Shown here piece by piece: positions 25,768 to 34,581 of a stretch of 64,000 nucleotides of DNA. The notes below the pieces were generated by a model that was not told where the DNA came from, made no database searches, and was given only the letters and a program-made list of their open reading frames with translations. The stretch is from Flavobacteriaceae bacterium. GTDB lineage: Bacteria > Bacteroidota > Bacteroidia > Flavobacteriales > Flavobacteriaceae. Both the position numbers and the translations under genes were made by a program. Positions within the stretch are counted from its first letter, which is position 1, and each line of letters starts with the position of its first letter. The stretch is taken from positions 1-64,000 of the forward strand of contig JANSXF010000016.1 in the NCBI GenBank assembly GCA_024743095.1. The letters are read 5' to 3'.

Positions 25768-28303
25768 GCATATAGGCCTTGCCCTTATTCTTATGCTTTT
25801 TCTGGTTGGCAACATACATGCACAGGAAAAGCAGCAATTGCTTATTCCCTATTTAAAAACCCTTGAAAACCGTTTTGATGTCAAGTTCTCCTATCTTGAT
25901 GAGGATTTGGATGGTCTCTCCATCAAAATTCCAGAAAACCTAAATACCCTAGAAGAAATCCTTAAATACATCAAGGACATCTTCAGTATTCAAACAGAAA
26001 AACTCAATGACCGATATTATACCCTCTCCACCGACCATCAGGTCAATGTGTGCGGTGTGGTTTTGGATAATTTTGCCGAAAACACGGTTATTGGCGCCAC
26101 GATAGAGGTTTTGGGAACAGAAACCGCTAAAATCACGGGCAACAACGGCTCTTTTTCATTGGAGAACGTTCCTAGAAACGCATCCCTGCAGATTCGGTAT
26201 TTGGGATATGTGACCAAATATGTAAAGGTAGAATCCCTCTTACAACAAAGCGGATGTCCCAAAATACTTTTGGCACCTTATTACGAACAATTGGACGAAG
26301 TGTTCGTATACAAATACCTCACCTCGGGAATTATAAAAGAAAAGGATGCCAGCATCACATTGAACACCGCAGAGTTTGGAATACTCCCAGGACTTATTGA
26401 ACCCGACATCCTGCAAACCGTCCAGGCCTTACCGGGGATAAAAAGTATTGACGAGACCGTATCGGACATCAATGTGCGCGGCGGCACAAACGACCAAAAC
26501 CTTATTCTTTGGAACGGCATAAAAATGTATCAATCCGGGCATTTTTTTGGGTTGATATCCGCCTTTAACCCTTATCAAACGGATAAAGTGACCATCTATA
26601 AAAATGGGACACCCGCCAATTTTGGTGACGGGGTGAGCAGCGTTATTCAAATGGAAACGGGAAATTCCATCCCGGAAACCTTTAATGGTGGAGGTGGTTT
26701 TAATTTAATAAGCGGTGATATCTACGCCGAGGCTCCCATAACCCATAACCTTGGGATTCAGTTTTCCGCAAGGCGTTCCGCTACCGATTTTTTGAGGACA
26801 CCCACATACAAACAGTTCATCAATCGGGCGTTTCAGGATAGTGAGATCAGGCTTCAAAACAACAGCACCGTCGATGATGAATTTATACGTGATGAAGACT
26901 TTTTCTTTTATGATTTTTCCGGAAAAATCCTGTACGACCTCAACGACGACCATAAAATTCGACTGAGCGCCATTCACATCAAAAACAATTTAAAATTTGA
27001 GGAGACCAATGTTACGGCAGATGAAACCAACATCAGCCTATTGAAACAAGACAATATTTCCGTTGGAGGGCAACTCCAGAGCAGTTGGACCGATAGATTC
27101 TCCACGCACCTCAACATCTATTACTCCAAATATAATCTGGATGCGCAAAATGTTTTTGACAATCAGGTTCAGCAGTTGTTCCAAAACAATCAGGTCATTG
27201 AAAACGCCTTAAAATTAAATACCAACTATATTTTGAATGATTCCTTTAACTGGAACAATGGCTACCAATACATAGAAACCGGGATTGTGAATGCCACGAT
27301 CATCAATCAGCCCAGTTTTGAAAGTGAACTTAAAGGAGTAATCCGAACCCATGCCCCATACTCACAACTCAACTACAATTCTCCCGGGAATAAATTCATC
27401 GGGGAAATTGGAGCGCGATTCAATTTTATCGAGAATCTAAACACCTTTCAACAGCTTTTGGTGGAACCCAGAATCAACCTGAACTTTAAATTGGCCAATT
27501 ATATTAGGGCCGAAGTTTTGGGAGAATTCAAGAGCCAGACCACCAACCAAATCATAGATTTGGAACAAAATTTTTTGGGCATAGAAAAACGCAGATGGAT
27601 TTTGTCCAACGACAACTCCCTTCCCGTGACCAAGAGCAAGCAGGGTTCTGTTGGCATCAATTATGAGAAAAACAATTTCTATGTGGGTGTTGAAGGCTTT
27701 TATAAAAATGTGGACGGCATCAGCACCAGCACCCAAGGCTTCCAGAATCAATATCAATTTTCCGGGGAAATAGGGAGTTATGATGTTAAAGGCCTGGAAC
27801 TGCTCATCAACAAAAAAGGAGATAACTACAGTACTTGGCTAAGCTATGCATACAACAAAAATGACTACAGCTTCGACTCCATTGTACCGCAAAGATTCCC
27901 TAACAATTTAGATATAAGACATACCATTACCTTCGCCAGCACTTATAATTATAGAGATTTGAAGCTGAGCATTGGCCTTAATTACAGAACAGGCAAACCG
28001 TTTACCGAACCTGTTTCGGGCGACCAAGGACTGGATGAGAACTTCTCCCCGCCCAGAATCAATTTCCAGGAACCAAACAGCAGTAGGTTGCCAGAATATT
28101 TTAGGGCTGATGCCTCGGCGATATATAACTTTCAAATCGGCAGAACCATTCGGGCCAACGCTGGGCTTTCCATTTTAAATTTCACAAATAGAAGAAACAG
28201 CCTCAACAAATATTATCGGGTCAACCAAGATAATGAAATCGAGACCGTGGAAAACTTTTCCTTGGGCATTGCCCCCAATATGAGTTTTAGAGTGAGTTTT
28301 TAA
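25745..28303 (+). CDS. TonB-dependent receptor with STN signalling domain (FecA-like transducer)
   Basis: The 852-residue outer-membrane protein has a signal peptide (about 1-27, ending NIHAQ), an STN domain (about 30-97) that contacts FecR, a carboxypeptidase-regulatory-like beta domain (about 100-180), a plug (about 195-310; VRGGTNDQNLILWNGIKMYQ, FGDGVSSVIQMETG) and a beta barrel ending in a C-terminal phenylalanine (MSFRVSF). The start overlaps fecR-like by 23 bp, so expression is coupled. The ligand is not known; iron chelates, vitamins or glycans are possible. No adjacent SusD homologue exists, but the divergent lipoprotein may act as partner. Confidence 0.92.
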   Translation: MLRTHNSKHIGLALILMLFLVGNIHAQEKQQLLIPYLKTLENRFDVKFSYLDEDLDGLSIKIPENLNTLEEILKYIKDIFSIQTEKLNDRYYTLSTDHQVNVCGVVLDNFAENTVIGATIEVLGTETAKITGNNGSFSLENVPRNASLQIRYLGYVTKYVKVESLLQQSGCPKILLAPYYEQLDEVFVYKYLTSGIIKEKDASITLNTAEFGILPGLIEPDILQTVQALPGIKSIDETVSDINVRGGTNDQNLILWNGIKMYQSGHFFGLISAFNPYQTDKVTIYKNGTPANFGDGVSSVIQMETGNSIPETFNGGGGFNLISGDIYAEAPITHNLGIQFSARRSATDFLRTPTYKQFINRAFQDSEIRLQNNSTVDDEFIRDEDFFFYDFSGKILYDLNDDHKIRLSAIHIKNNLKFEETNVTADETNISLLKQDNISVGGQLQSSWTDRFSTHLNIYYSKYNLDAQNVFDNQVQQLFQNNQVIENALKLNTNYILNDSFNWNNGYQYIETGIVNATIINQPSFESELKGVIRTHAPYSQLNYNSPGNKFIGEIGARFNFIENLNTFQQLLVEPRINLNFKLANYIRAEVLGEFKSQTTNQIIDLEQNFLGIEKRRWILSNDNSLPVTKSKQGSVGINYEKNNFYVGVEGFYKNVDGISTSTQGFQNQYQFSGEIGSYDVKGLELLINKKGDNYSTWLSYAYNKNDYSFDSIVPQRFPNNLDIRHTITFASTYNYRDLKLSIGLNYRTGKPFTEPVSGDQGLDENFSPPRINFQEPNSSRLPEYFRADASAIYNFQIGRTIRANAGLSILNFTNRRNSLNKYYRVNQDNEIETVENFSLGIAPNMSFRVSF

Positions 28304-28395
28304 ATCGAGAGTTCTCTACTGCCCTGGAAATGACCCAAGAAAATTTGTGAGCATTCGAGTAATTTGTGTCAAAATACCGAAAGTACTTTTATAAA

Positions 28396-28415
28396 GCCTT
28401 CGACTCCGCTCAGGC
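28396..28415. repeat. Inverted copy of the CCCTGAGCG-type dispersed module
   Basis: GCCTTCGACTCCGCTCAGGC is an almost perfect palindromic copy of the repeat family seen at 9.0 and 11.4 kb. It lies between the convergent stops of the TonB receptor and argS genes and may serve as a bidirectional mRNA end. Confidence 0.7.
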
Positions 28416-28461
28416 TACTTACTCAAAATTACAAAAGGGTCATTCTTGCGAAAGCAGAAAT

Positions 28462-30240
28462 CTACATCCTTTCAGGAACATCAATACCCAACAAACGGAA
28501 CGATGATTGAATTACCTCGCCCACTTTTTGGGACAACTGTACCCTGAAGTTTTTCTTCTGCTCATCGGTTTCGCCTAAAATGGAGACCTGTTGATAGAAG
28601 GAATTAAACTCCTTCACCAAATCGTATGTATAGTTCGCAATCAGCGCTGGACTGAAGTTTTCAGCCGCCAACTGAACTGTTTCCGGGAACAATTGAATTT
28701 GTTTTAATAATTCTTTCTCCTTCTCGTGCAAACCCATTGAGGTCTCGATTGCGCTCGACCTGACATCCCCTGCCTTACGCAAAATCGATTGAATCCGAGC
28801 ATAGGTATATTGAATAAACGGCCCGGTGTTCCCTTGAAAGTCTACCGATTCTTCAGGATTAAAAAGGATACGCTTCTTTGGATCAACCTTTAAAATATAG
28901 TATTTAAGGGCGCCCAGACCTATGGTTCGGTACAATTGTTTTTTTTCTTCTACCGAATAGCCCTCCAATTTGCCCAATTCTTGGGAAATGGATTCGGCCG
29001 TATCCTCCATATTTTTGATAAGGTCGTCCGCATCCACTACGGTACCTTCCCTACTCTTCATTTTACCACTGGGCAGGTCAACCATCCCATAACTCAAATG
29101 AAACAACTGCTCCGCCCAAGAGTAGCCCAGTTTTTTCAGGATAAGGAACAAGACCTTAAAGTGATAATCCTGCTCGTTTCCCACCGTGTACACCATTGCG
29201 TTAATATCCGGATGGTCCGTTACTCGTTGGATGGCCGTACCAATATCCTGGGTCATATACACCGCAGTACCATCGGAACGCAACACGATTTTTTCATCCA
29301 AGCCTTCCTCGGTGAGGTCTATCCAAACACTGCCATCTTCCTTTTTAAAGAAAACACCACGTTCCAATCCATCCTTCACCACATCACGACCCAATAAATA
29401 GGTATCGCTCTCGTAATACAAGGTATCAAAATCAACACCCAAGTTTTTGTAGGTGGTATCAAAACCATCATACACCCAACCGTTCATTTTTTTCCAAAGA
29501 CTGACCACCTGACCATCTCCAGCTTCCCATTTACGGAGCATTTCCTGGGCTTCCAACAAAATCGGGGCCTCCCTTTCAGCCTTTTCTTTGGGTGTGCCCG
29601 ATTCGACCAATTCGGCAATCTGTTCTTTGTAGGCCTTATCAAAGGCCACATAATATTTTCCAACCAAGTGATCCCCTTTTAAACCTGAGGATTCTGGGGT
29701 TTCTCCTTTACCAAATTTTTGCCAGGCCAACATACTTTTACAAATATGGATGCCACGATCATTGATAATCTGGGTTTTGTACACTTTTTTTCCCGAAGCC
29801 TTCAAAATTTCTGCTACGGAATAGCCCAAAAGATTGTTTCTAATATGCCCCAAGTGCAATGGTTTGTTGGTATTGGGAGATGAATATTCCACCATCACGG
29901 CATCATCCGACCGGGATTTGACATAACCAAAATCGGTTTCTTCAAAAATGGCGTTGAAGAAATTAAGGTAGTAACTATCAGCGATAACAATATTCAAAAA
30001 GCCCTGTACCACATTGCATTTGGATACTTCCTCGACATGCTCCACCAAATATTCTCCGATTTTCGTCCCAATAAGAACAGGGTTTCCTTTTATATGTCGC
30101 AACATAGGGAATACCACTACGGTAATATCACCCTCAAAATCCTTTCGGGTAGGTTGAAATTCCACCGTGGGCAAGTCAACTTGGTACAGTTGTTTTACCG
30201 CCTCGATTACTTTTTGGGTCAAATCGTTCTGCAAACTCAT
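28462..30240 (-). CDS. argS: Arginyl-tRNA synthetase
   Basis: The 592-residue class I synthetase charges tRNA-Arg. The N-terminal Arg-specific domain (1-110) precedes VEYSSPNTNKPLHLGHIRNN, which holds the HIGH-type motif HLGH, and the KMSK-like loop GKMKSREGTVVDADD (about residues 385-399). The DALR anticodon-binding domain begins TGPFIQYTYARIQSILRKAG (about residue 473) and ends LGIDVPERM. Residues about 491-500 (GDVRSSAIET) are encoded by a copy of an intergenic repeat, in a loop between helices of this domain. The gene otherwise looks intact and essential. It is monocistronic here. Confidence 0.96.
   Translation of the reverse strand: MSLQNDLTQKVIEAVKQLYQVDLPTVEFQPTRKDFEGDITVVVFPMLRHIKGNPVLIGTKIGEYLVEHVEEVSKCNVVQGFLNIVIADSYYLNFFNAIFEETDFGYVKSRSDDAVMVEYSSPNTNKPLHLGHIRNNLLGYSVAEILKASGKKVYKTQIINDRGIHICKSMLAWQKFGKGETPESSGLKGDHLVGKYYVAFDKAYKEQIAELVESGTPKEKAEREAPILLEAQEMLRKWEAGDGQVVSLWKKMNGWVYDGFDTTYKNLGVDFDTLYYESDTYLLGRDVVKDGLERGVFFKKEDGSVWIDLTEEGLDEKIVLRSDGTAVYMTQDIGTAIQRVTDHPDINAMVYTVGNEQDYHFKVLFLILKKLGYSWAEQLFHLSYGMVDLPSGKMKSREGTVVDADDLIKNMEDTAESISQELGKLEGYSVEEKKQLYRTIGLGALKYYILKVDPKKRILFNPEESVDFQGNTGPFIQYTYARIQSILRKAGDVRSSAIETSMGLHEKEKELLKQIQLFPETVQLAAENFSPALIANYTYDLVKEFNSFYQQVSILGETDEQKKNFRVQLSQKVGEVIQSSFRLLGIDVPERM
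28741..28766. repeat. Diverged CTCGACTGCGCTCGAACTG-type module inside argS
   Basis: The stretch matches the intergenic copies at 9209, 11454 and 11616 at 22 of 26 bases. Read in frame on the minus strand it encodes DVRSSAIET of ArgS. The frame is kept on both sides. Confidence 0.7.
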
Positions 30241-30334
30241 CTATAAAGGCTTTTCAGGGCGCAAAACTACGCATTTTTTGGGCTTTTCCCACAGATCGGC
30301 CAAACGGTCCGCTGTAATTTGAGTATTTTTAGAT

Positions 30335-30760
30335 ATGCTTTTGAACGTCTCCTACAACGATAAAACAATCACCAAAAAAATTGACGATGCCGTAGGCAAA
30401 CCTTTCCCCATAAAAGAGCGTTTTGCCATGGGGGGTATCGGCTCCCCAAAACTTTTTATTACCGAGGCCAGTATCGATATTTACAACCTGCTCATTTTGG
30501 ACAGCAATACCAATACCTGTAATGTTGAAATTCGTCCAAAGGGCATCATTGTTCGGTTCCGTTCCCGTTTGGAGACATACGGGCTTATCATCCCCTACTA
30601 CAAATTGAACGTTGACAAAGGTGATATTGGCATTTACTCCATTTACATGGACCACTACTTCATTAAAATGCGGGCGGACACCAAGGCCATCCAAAGATTC
30701 TTCCGGAAATTGCTCGACCACCGAGCCGACAACCTCCCGACCAACATTGAAGATATTTAG
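30335..30760 (+). CDS. Conserved hypothetical protein, PH-like fold suspected
   Basis: The 141-residue cytosolic protein has no signal peptide. The middle and C-terminal parts (CNVEIRPKGIIVRFRSRLE, YGLIIPYYKLNVDKG, YSIYMDHYFIKMRAD, then a helix IQRFFRKLLDHRA) alternate strands and end in one amphipathic helix, the layout of a bacterial pleckstrin-homology-like domain. That is a guess from secondary-structure pattern only. It is divergent from argS (94 bp between starts) and followed by a 259-bp gap in which I see nothing else. Confidence 0.65.
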   Translation: MLLNVSYNDKTITKKIDDAVGKPFPIKERFAMGGIGSPKLFITEASIDIYNLLILDSNTNTCNVEIRPKGIIVRFRSRLETYGLIIPYYKLNVDKGDIGIYSIYMDHYFIKMRADTKAIQRFFRKLLDHRADNLPTNIEDI

Positions 30761-31019
30761 TTTTGTTCATTGAAAAATGACTCCTCGTCTGATTCTTTGA
30801 ATATGCTCAGGAGTCCAGCCCCAAATAACAATCCAAAATACCCCCAAGCTTCCCCTTCGCACTTTGTACTGTCCCTTTGCCGTTAAAATACTATTAAGCC
30901 CTGTCCGTAATTCGGTATTTCTTCGCAATTTGTCACAAAATTGCCCAAAGTTCGTCTAAACCATAGACAACCTTTCCTCCCCAAAAGGCGTCTTAGCATA
31001 TGAAACCATATCTGTAATT

Positions 31020-32534
31020 ATGTCCGTAAAACAGACCTTATTTCTTGCCTATTTTTTGCTTTTGTTGGTACTCCCCATGGCAGCTCAGTCCATTAGTTCG
31101 CGTTTGGTGGATGCCAAGACCCAAAAAGGGATTCCATATGCCACCATTCAATATGGGGAACACCAGGGAGTGGTCACTAATGACGAAGGCCGTTTCAGTT
31201 TTGTGTTGGAGGAAGGCACCACCTTGCCCGACTCCATTTATGTGACTTCCATGGGCTACGAGAAAAAAGGCTTCACTTTGGAACAAATGCAGGACAGCTT
31301 GGTTACTTTGAATGCCAAGGCCATTGAATTGAGCGGTGTTTATGTTTTTGACAAAGAACTGGAGGTGGATGACATTATTGATAAAATGATGGAGAACATT
31401 CCCCAAAACGTGAACAAAGCTCCCGTAAAACAACGGTTTTTCCTTCGGAAATCTGAACTGGCCAATATGCACAAGGTGGATTTTGGGTTTGAAAAATCAT
31501 CGATCAAAGAACTGAACAAGGAATTGATGGACAGTATTGCCCGGTCTATCCCTAAAAATGCTTCGCACTACATCGAAAGTTTTGGCGACTTTTACAAAAA
31601 CAACACCGATTACAAGCTCAACATCCTAAAAGCTGCCGACCTGTACGATAAACGCGATGTGGGCTCTTTTGAAGAATTGGCGGAACACATGGAGGATATC
31701 TTTACAGCAAACGTAAATCCGGGTTCTTATCTAAAGATAAAATCGGGGATTTTTAGTGAAAAGATACAGGTGGATTCCATTCTGGATACCATGGACGATC
31801 AACGGATGGACCAAGCCAAAAAGCTGAAAGCCCAAATAAAAAAAGACAGTATTTCGGGCTTGACCGATAGCCAACGTTGGCAGTTCAAGGAACTGTTGAG
31901 TCAACTGTACTATAAAGAGGGTACCAAATTGGATTTGGTGGACAAAAACCGCCGTTACGAGTTTAAACTGGCCGGCTATGCCGATATTGGCGATGCAGGG
32001 GTGTACGTGGTCGACTTTTGGCCCAAGCGAAGCAATGCGGATTTCAAGGGACGTCTCTACATCAACATTGAGGACTTTGCCGTAATGCGGTTGGACTTTA
32101 CCAATACACAGCGCCTGCGCAACTTTAGGTTGCTTGGTATTACCTACCGCGAAACGGTGTACAAGGGCACCATGCGATTTGCCAAATTGCCCAATGGCAA
32201 GTACGACCTTCAGTTTATGGAATTGGCCGATGGTAAATTCTTTGGGGTGGACAGACCCTTAAAAGTGGTGGAAAAGAACAAACACGTGAAAGGCCGCCGC
32301 AAGCAGAATGAATTGAAGCTGAACATTGACTTCCAAATGAACATGACCAACAAATGGGAACTCGTGGTTTTCAACCAAGATAACATTGCCGAAAGCGAGT
32401 TCAAGTCCTTTAAAGAGGACAAAACTATAAAAGCTACCTACATGCCACGGTACGACGCGGAGTTTTGGAAAGGCTACACCATTATGGAGCCCAACCAAGC
32501 CATTCGTGGGTTTACGGCCGAGGAGGAAGATTAG
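31020..32534 (+). CDS. Exported protein with carboxypeptidase-regulatory-like N-terminal domain
   Basis: The 504-residue product has a signal peptide (MSVKQTLFLAYFLLLLVLPMAAQ) and a CarboxypepD_reg-like beta domain (about 24-105; SRLVDAKTQKGIPYATIQYGEHQGVVTNDEGRFSF shortened to its GIPYATI and TNDEGRFSF marks). The following 390 residues include a helical stretch (about 115-290) and a beta-rich part with WPKRSNADFKGRLYIN and FAVMRLDFTNT, similar to outer-membrane or periplasmic DUF5686-like proteins of Bacteroidota. The C-terminus lacks the barrel-type aromatic end. Function unknown; envelope assembly or surface attachment are possible. Confidence 0.75.
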   Translation: MSVKQTLFLAYFLLLLVLPMAAQSISSRLVDAKTQKGIPYATIQYGEHQGVVTNDEGRFSFVLEEGTTLPDSIYVTSMGYEKKGFTLEQMQDSLVTLNAKAIELSGVYVFDKELEVDDIIDKMMENIPQNVNKAPVKQRFFLRKSELANMHKVDFGFEKSSIKELNKELMDSIARSIPKNASHYIESFGDFYKNNTDYKLNILKAADLYDKRDVGSFEELAEHMEDIFTANVNPGSYLKIKSGIFSEKIQVDSILDTMDDQRMDQAKKLKAQIKKDSISGLTDSQRWQFKELLSQLYYKEGTKLDLVDKNRRYEFKLAGYADIGDAGVYVVDFWPKRSNADFKGRLYINIEDFAVMRLDFTNTQRLRNFRLLGITYRETVYKGTMRFAKLPNGKYDLQFMELADGKFFGVDRPLKVVEKNKHVKGRRKQNELKLNIDFQMNMTNKWELVVFNQDNIAESEFKSFKEDKTIKATYMPRYDAEFWKGYTIMEPNQAIRGFTAEEED

Positions 32535-32750
32535 TTATGAGTTTTGGGTTAAGAGTTCTGAGTTTTTTGTTTTCTTCCATACCCTTCGCCTTTTACCCTT
32601 TACCCTTCATCATGTTGCCATATATGGCATGTACCCGTTGACAAAAAATGTCTTTCTTGTCTGGTGTGCGCTTGCTTAGCAAGGCGAAACTAAAACACAG
32701 AATATCAATGATTTGACGGGATACTGAAGCAAGTTCAGCATTACAGGGGA

Positions 32751-32840
32751 GTCATTTCGAAATGAGATGCGAAAGCATCGATTGAGAAATCTGTGGTGTT
32801 CTTAGATTTCTCACACTCCTTGCAGTCGGCTCGAAATGAC
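32751..32840. repeat. 90-bp nested palindromic element (REP/MITE-like)
   Basis: Terminal inverted repeats GTCATTTCGA (32751-32760) and TCGAAATGAC (32831-32840) enclose two hairpins: GATGC-GAAA-GCATC (32766-32779) and TGAGAAATCT...AGATTTCTCA (32783-32792 with 32804-32813). The transcript would fold as a three-way junction with a GAAA tetraloop. It carries no coding frame. Repeats with these ends are widespread between genes in Flavobacteriaceae and may be mobilised in trans. Confidence 0.75.
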
Positions 32841-32858
32841 AAAATCTACTTCGATAAA

Positions 32859-32878
32859 ATTCGTGGAATTCGTGTCAA
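32859..32878. repeat. Inverted copy of the TTGACACGAATTCCACGAAT module
   Basis: ATTCGTGGAATTCGTGTCAA is the reverse complement of the start of the modules at 9064-9104 and 11353-11393, matching the latter exactly over 20 bases. Confidence 0.75.
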
Positions 32879-32912
32879 ACTATGCTATTGATTATTACTA
32901 ACTGTCAATTGT

Positions 32913-33530
32913 TCATTGTTTCGGCCTGAGCAGTTTCCCTAAAACGTAGAGAGCGGCCATAATCAGAAGCATCAACAATAACACAAAACAGCTATTCAAA
33001 AGCACGGAACCAAACCCAAGCTCCGCCACATTTAAAAACGGATACGGATAAAAACCGGAAAAGTGTCCCCGTACCAATGTAAAAACCACATACCCTAAAG
33101 GGAAAAGCAACCATTTGGAGAGCTGTTTCCATTCAACTGCGACCCTGGAACAGAACATGAGCCAATATACATACATCAGTACCGGTATTATGGTATGCAA
33201 CAGCTCATCCACCACCATTTGCAGACCCGTTGGAGCCCAAAGGTCCCTGAGAACAAATTGGTACACCGATCCCACCACCAAGATAAAAGAGGTCAGAGCC
33301 ATTGGCGCAGCCCTCTGGTGAAAAAGGGCCAGTCGTTTTTGGTCCGCCCCAAAGACCCTAGTGGTAAATAAAAGAGCAACCAATGTGTTGGTAAGGATGG
33401 TAAAATAGCTGATAAAACGCAACAAACTTTCAACCAGGGCGGTTTCTCCATCCTGAAGTATCAAATAGAGCTGGGCGAGTACGGCAAACCATGCTGCACA
33501 CATCCCTAAAATCTCAAAATTTCTGCGCAT
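32913..33530 (-). CDS. Pr6Pr family membrane protein
   Basis: The 205-residue protein has six likely membrane helices (about residues 7-27, 38-58, 76-94, 108-128, 140-158, 176-198). The family marks are FTILTNTLVAL in helix 2, the conserved histidine in ELLHTIIPVLMYVYWLMF and the FPLGYVVFTLVRG...YPYPFLNV segment. Relatives include Far-17a/AIG1-like proteins, some of which hydrolyse lipid esters in eukaryotes; the bacterial role is unknown. The gene is 62 bp from the start of ctlX-like's downstream end and may stand alone. Confidence 0.82.
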   Translation of the reverse strand: MRRNFEILGMCAAWFAVLAQLYLILQDGETALVESLLRFISYFTILTNTLVALLFTTRVFGADQKRLALFHQRAAPMALTSFILVVGSVYQFVLRDLWAPTGLQMVVDELLHTIIPVLMYVYWLMFCSRVAVEWKQLSKWLLFPLGYVVFTLVRGHFSGFYPYPFLNVAELGFGSVLLNSCFVLLLMLLIMAALYVLGKLLRPKQ

Positions 33531-33592
33531 ATGCTACTTAATTCTAATTCTTTATTGGGCCAATACACCCTTAAAGTCCCTCTAGGGGACAA

Positions 33593-34528
33593 TTAGGCTT
33601 TTGGCAAAAATACTTCGGCCATCATACAACGGGCACTACCACCTCCACAGGTCTCGATGGTATCCAACGGACTGTGGATTATGAGACAATGTTTTTCAAT
33701 GGCCGTGATTTGTTCTTGTGTTAGGCTATTGTATGCTTGGGTACTCATCACCATAAAACGCTTATCGTCGCCACCGATTACCTGCAACATATTTCCAGCA
33801 AAGTGGCACATTTGCTCTTCGGTAATCCTGATGACTTCCTTGCCGTCCATTTTAATATGGTCAACCACATTTTTTCGTTCCTTTTTATCGTCTATGGAAT
33901 CCAAACAGATTACGGCAAAGGTTTCCGCCATGGCCATCATTACGTTGGTATGATAAATCGGCAATCGCTCACCTTCCACCGTTTGATTGGCATGAAATAT
34001 TACCGGAAAACAATCAAAATCTTCACAAAACTCGATAAACAGGTCTTCATGGGCGCGTTCGGACAATGCGCAATATGCTTTCTGGTTTACCCTGTCCAAT
34101 AGAATGCTGCCAGTACCTTCCAAAAACACCTCTTCCTCTTCTGCGTCCGTGTAATCCATAAAATTATTGATTACAAAACCGTTGTCTTCCAAAAGTTCAA
34201 AAATGTCCTCTCTTCGCTCCTTTCTGCGGTTTTCCGCAAACATCGGATATACGCATACCGTTCCATTATCGTGAAAAGAGACCCAGTTGTTCGGAAAAAT
34301 GGAGTCGGGGGTATCGCGCTCCATATTGTCGCTTATGGTGATCACGTTGACACCATTGTCCCGAAGTACCTTTACAAATTGGTCGAATTCTTCCTGTGCC
34401 TTTCTGTTGATCTCGACATTTTTTAGATGTGGGTCTTCCTGAAAATAATTGTTGACCGCAGTCTGTTCGTTCATCCTAAAGTTAACGGGGCGCACCATAA
34501 GAATGGTGCCGGTAATCTGATTCTTCAA
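33593..34528 (-). CDS. ctlX: Citrulline hydrolase CtlX-like protein (amidinotransferase superfamily)
   Basis: The 311-residue protein is a pentein-fold guanidine/ureido-modifying enzyme. It starts ITGTILMVRPVNFRMNEQTAVNNYFQ, typical of CtlX. Active-site elements are DSIFPNNW, LEGTGSILLD, the catalytic histidine in PIYHTNVMM and the nucleophilic cysteine in GGGSARCMMAE near the C-terminus. CtlX hydrolyses citrulline to ornithine with release of carbon dioxide and ammonia. It lies 53 bp downstream of an arginine-deiminase-like gene on the same strand, so the pair could turn arginine into ornithine in two steps. Confidence 0.88.
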   Translation of the reverse strand: MKNQITGTILMVRPVNFRMNEQTAVNNYFQEDPHLKNVEINRKAQEEFDQFVKVLRDNGVNVITISDNMERDTPDSIFPNNWVSFHDNGTVCVYPMFAENRRKERREDIFELLEDNGFVINNFMDYTDAEEEEVFLEGTGSILLDRVNQKAYCALSERAHEDLFIEFCEDFDCFPVIFHANQTVEGERLPIYHTNVMMAMAETFAVICLDSIDDKKERKNVVDHIKMDGKEVIRITEEQMCHFAGNMLQVIGGDDKRFMVMSTQAYNSLTQEQITAIEKHCLIIHSPLDTIETCGGGSARCMMAEVFLPKA

Positions 34529-34581
34529 TACGTTGACTGTTTTTGGTATACCTGTGGCAGCAGGAAACGGGGTTATATAAT

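Larger units (their letters stand above)
32535..32912. other. Gene-free region with a nested palindromic element
   Basis: No gene is seen. Low-complexity ACCCTTCGCCTTTTACCC words (about 32580-32610), a 90-bp nested palindrome (32751-32840) and an inverted copy of the AATTCCACGAAT module (32859-32878) fill most of it. The genes on both sides converge here. Confidence 0.8.
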
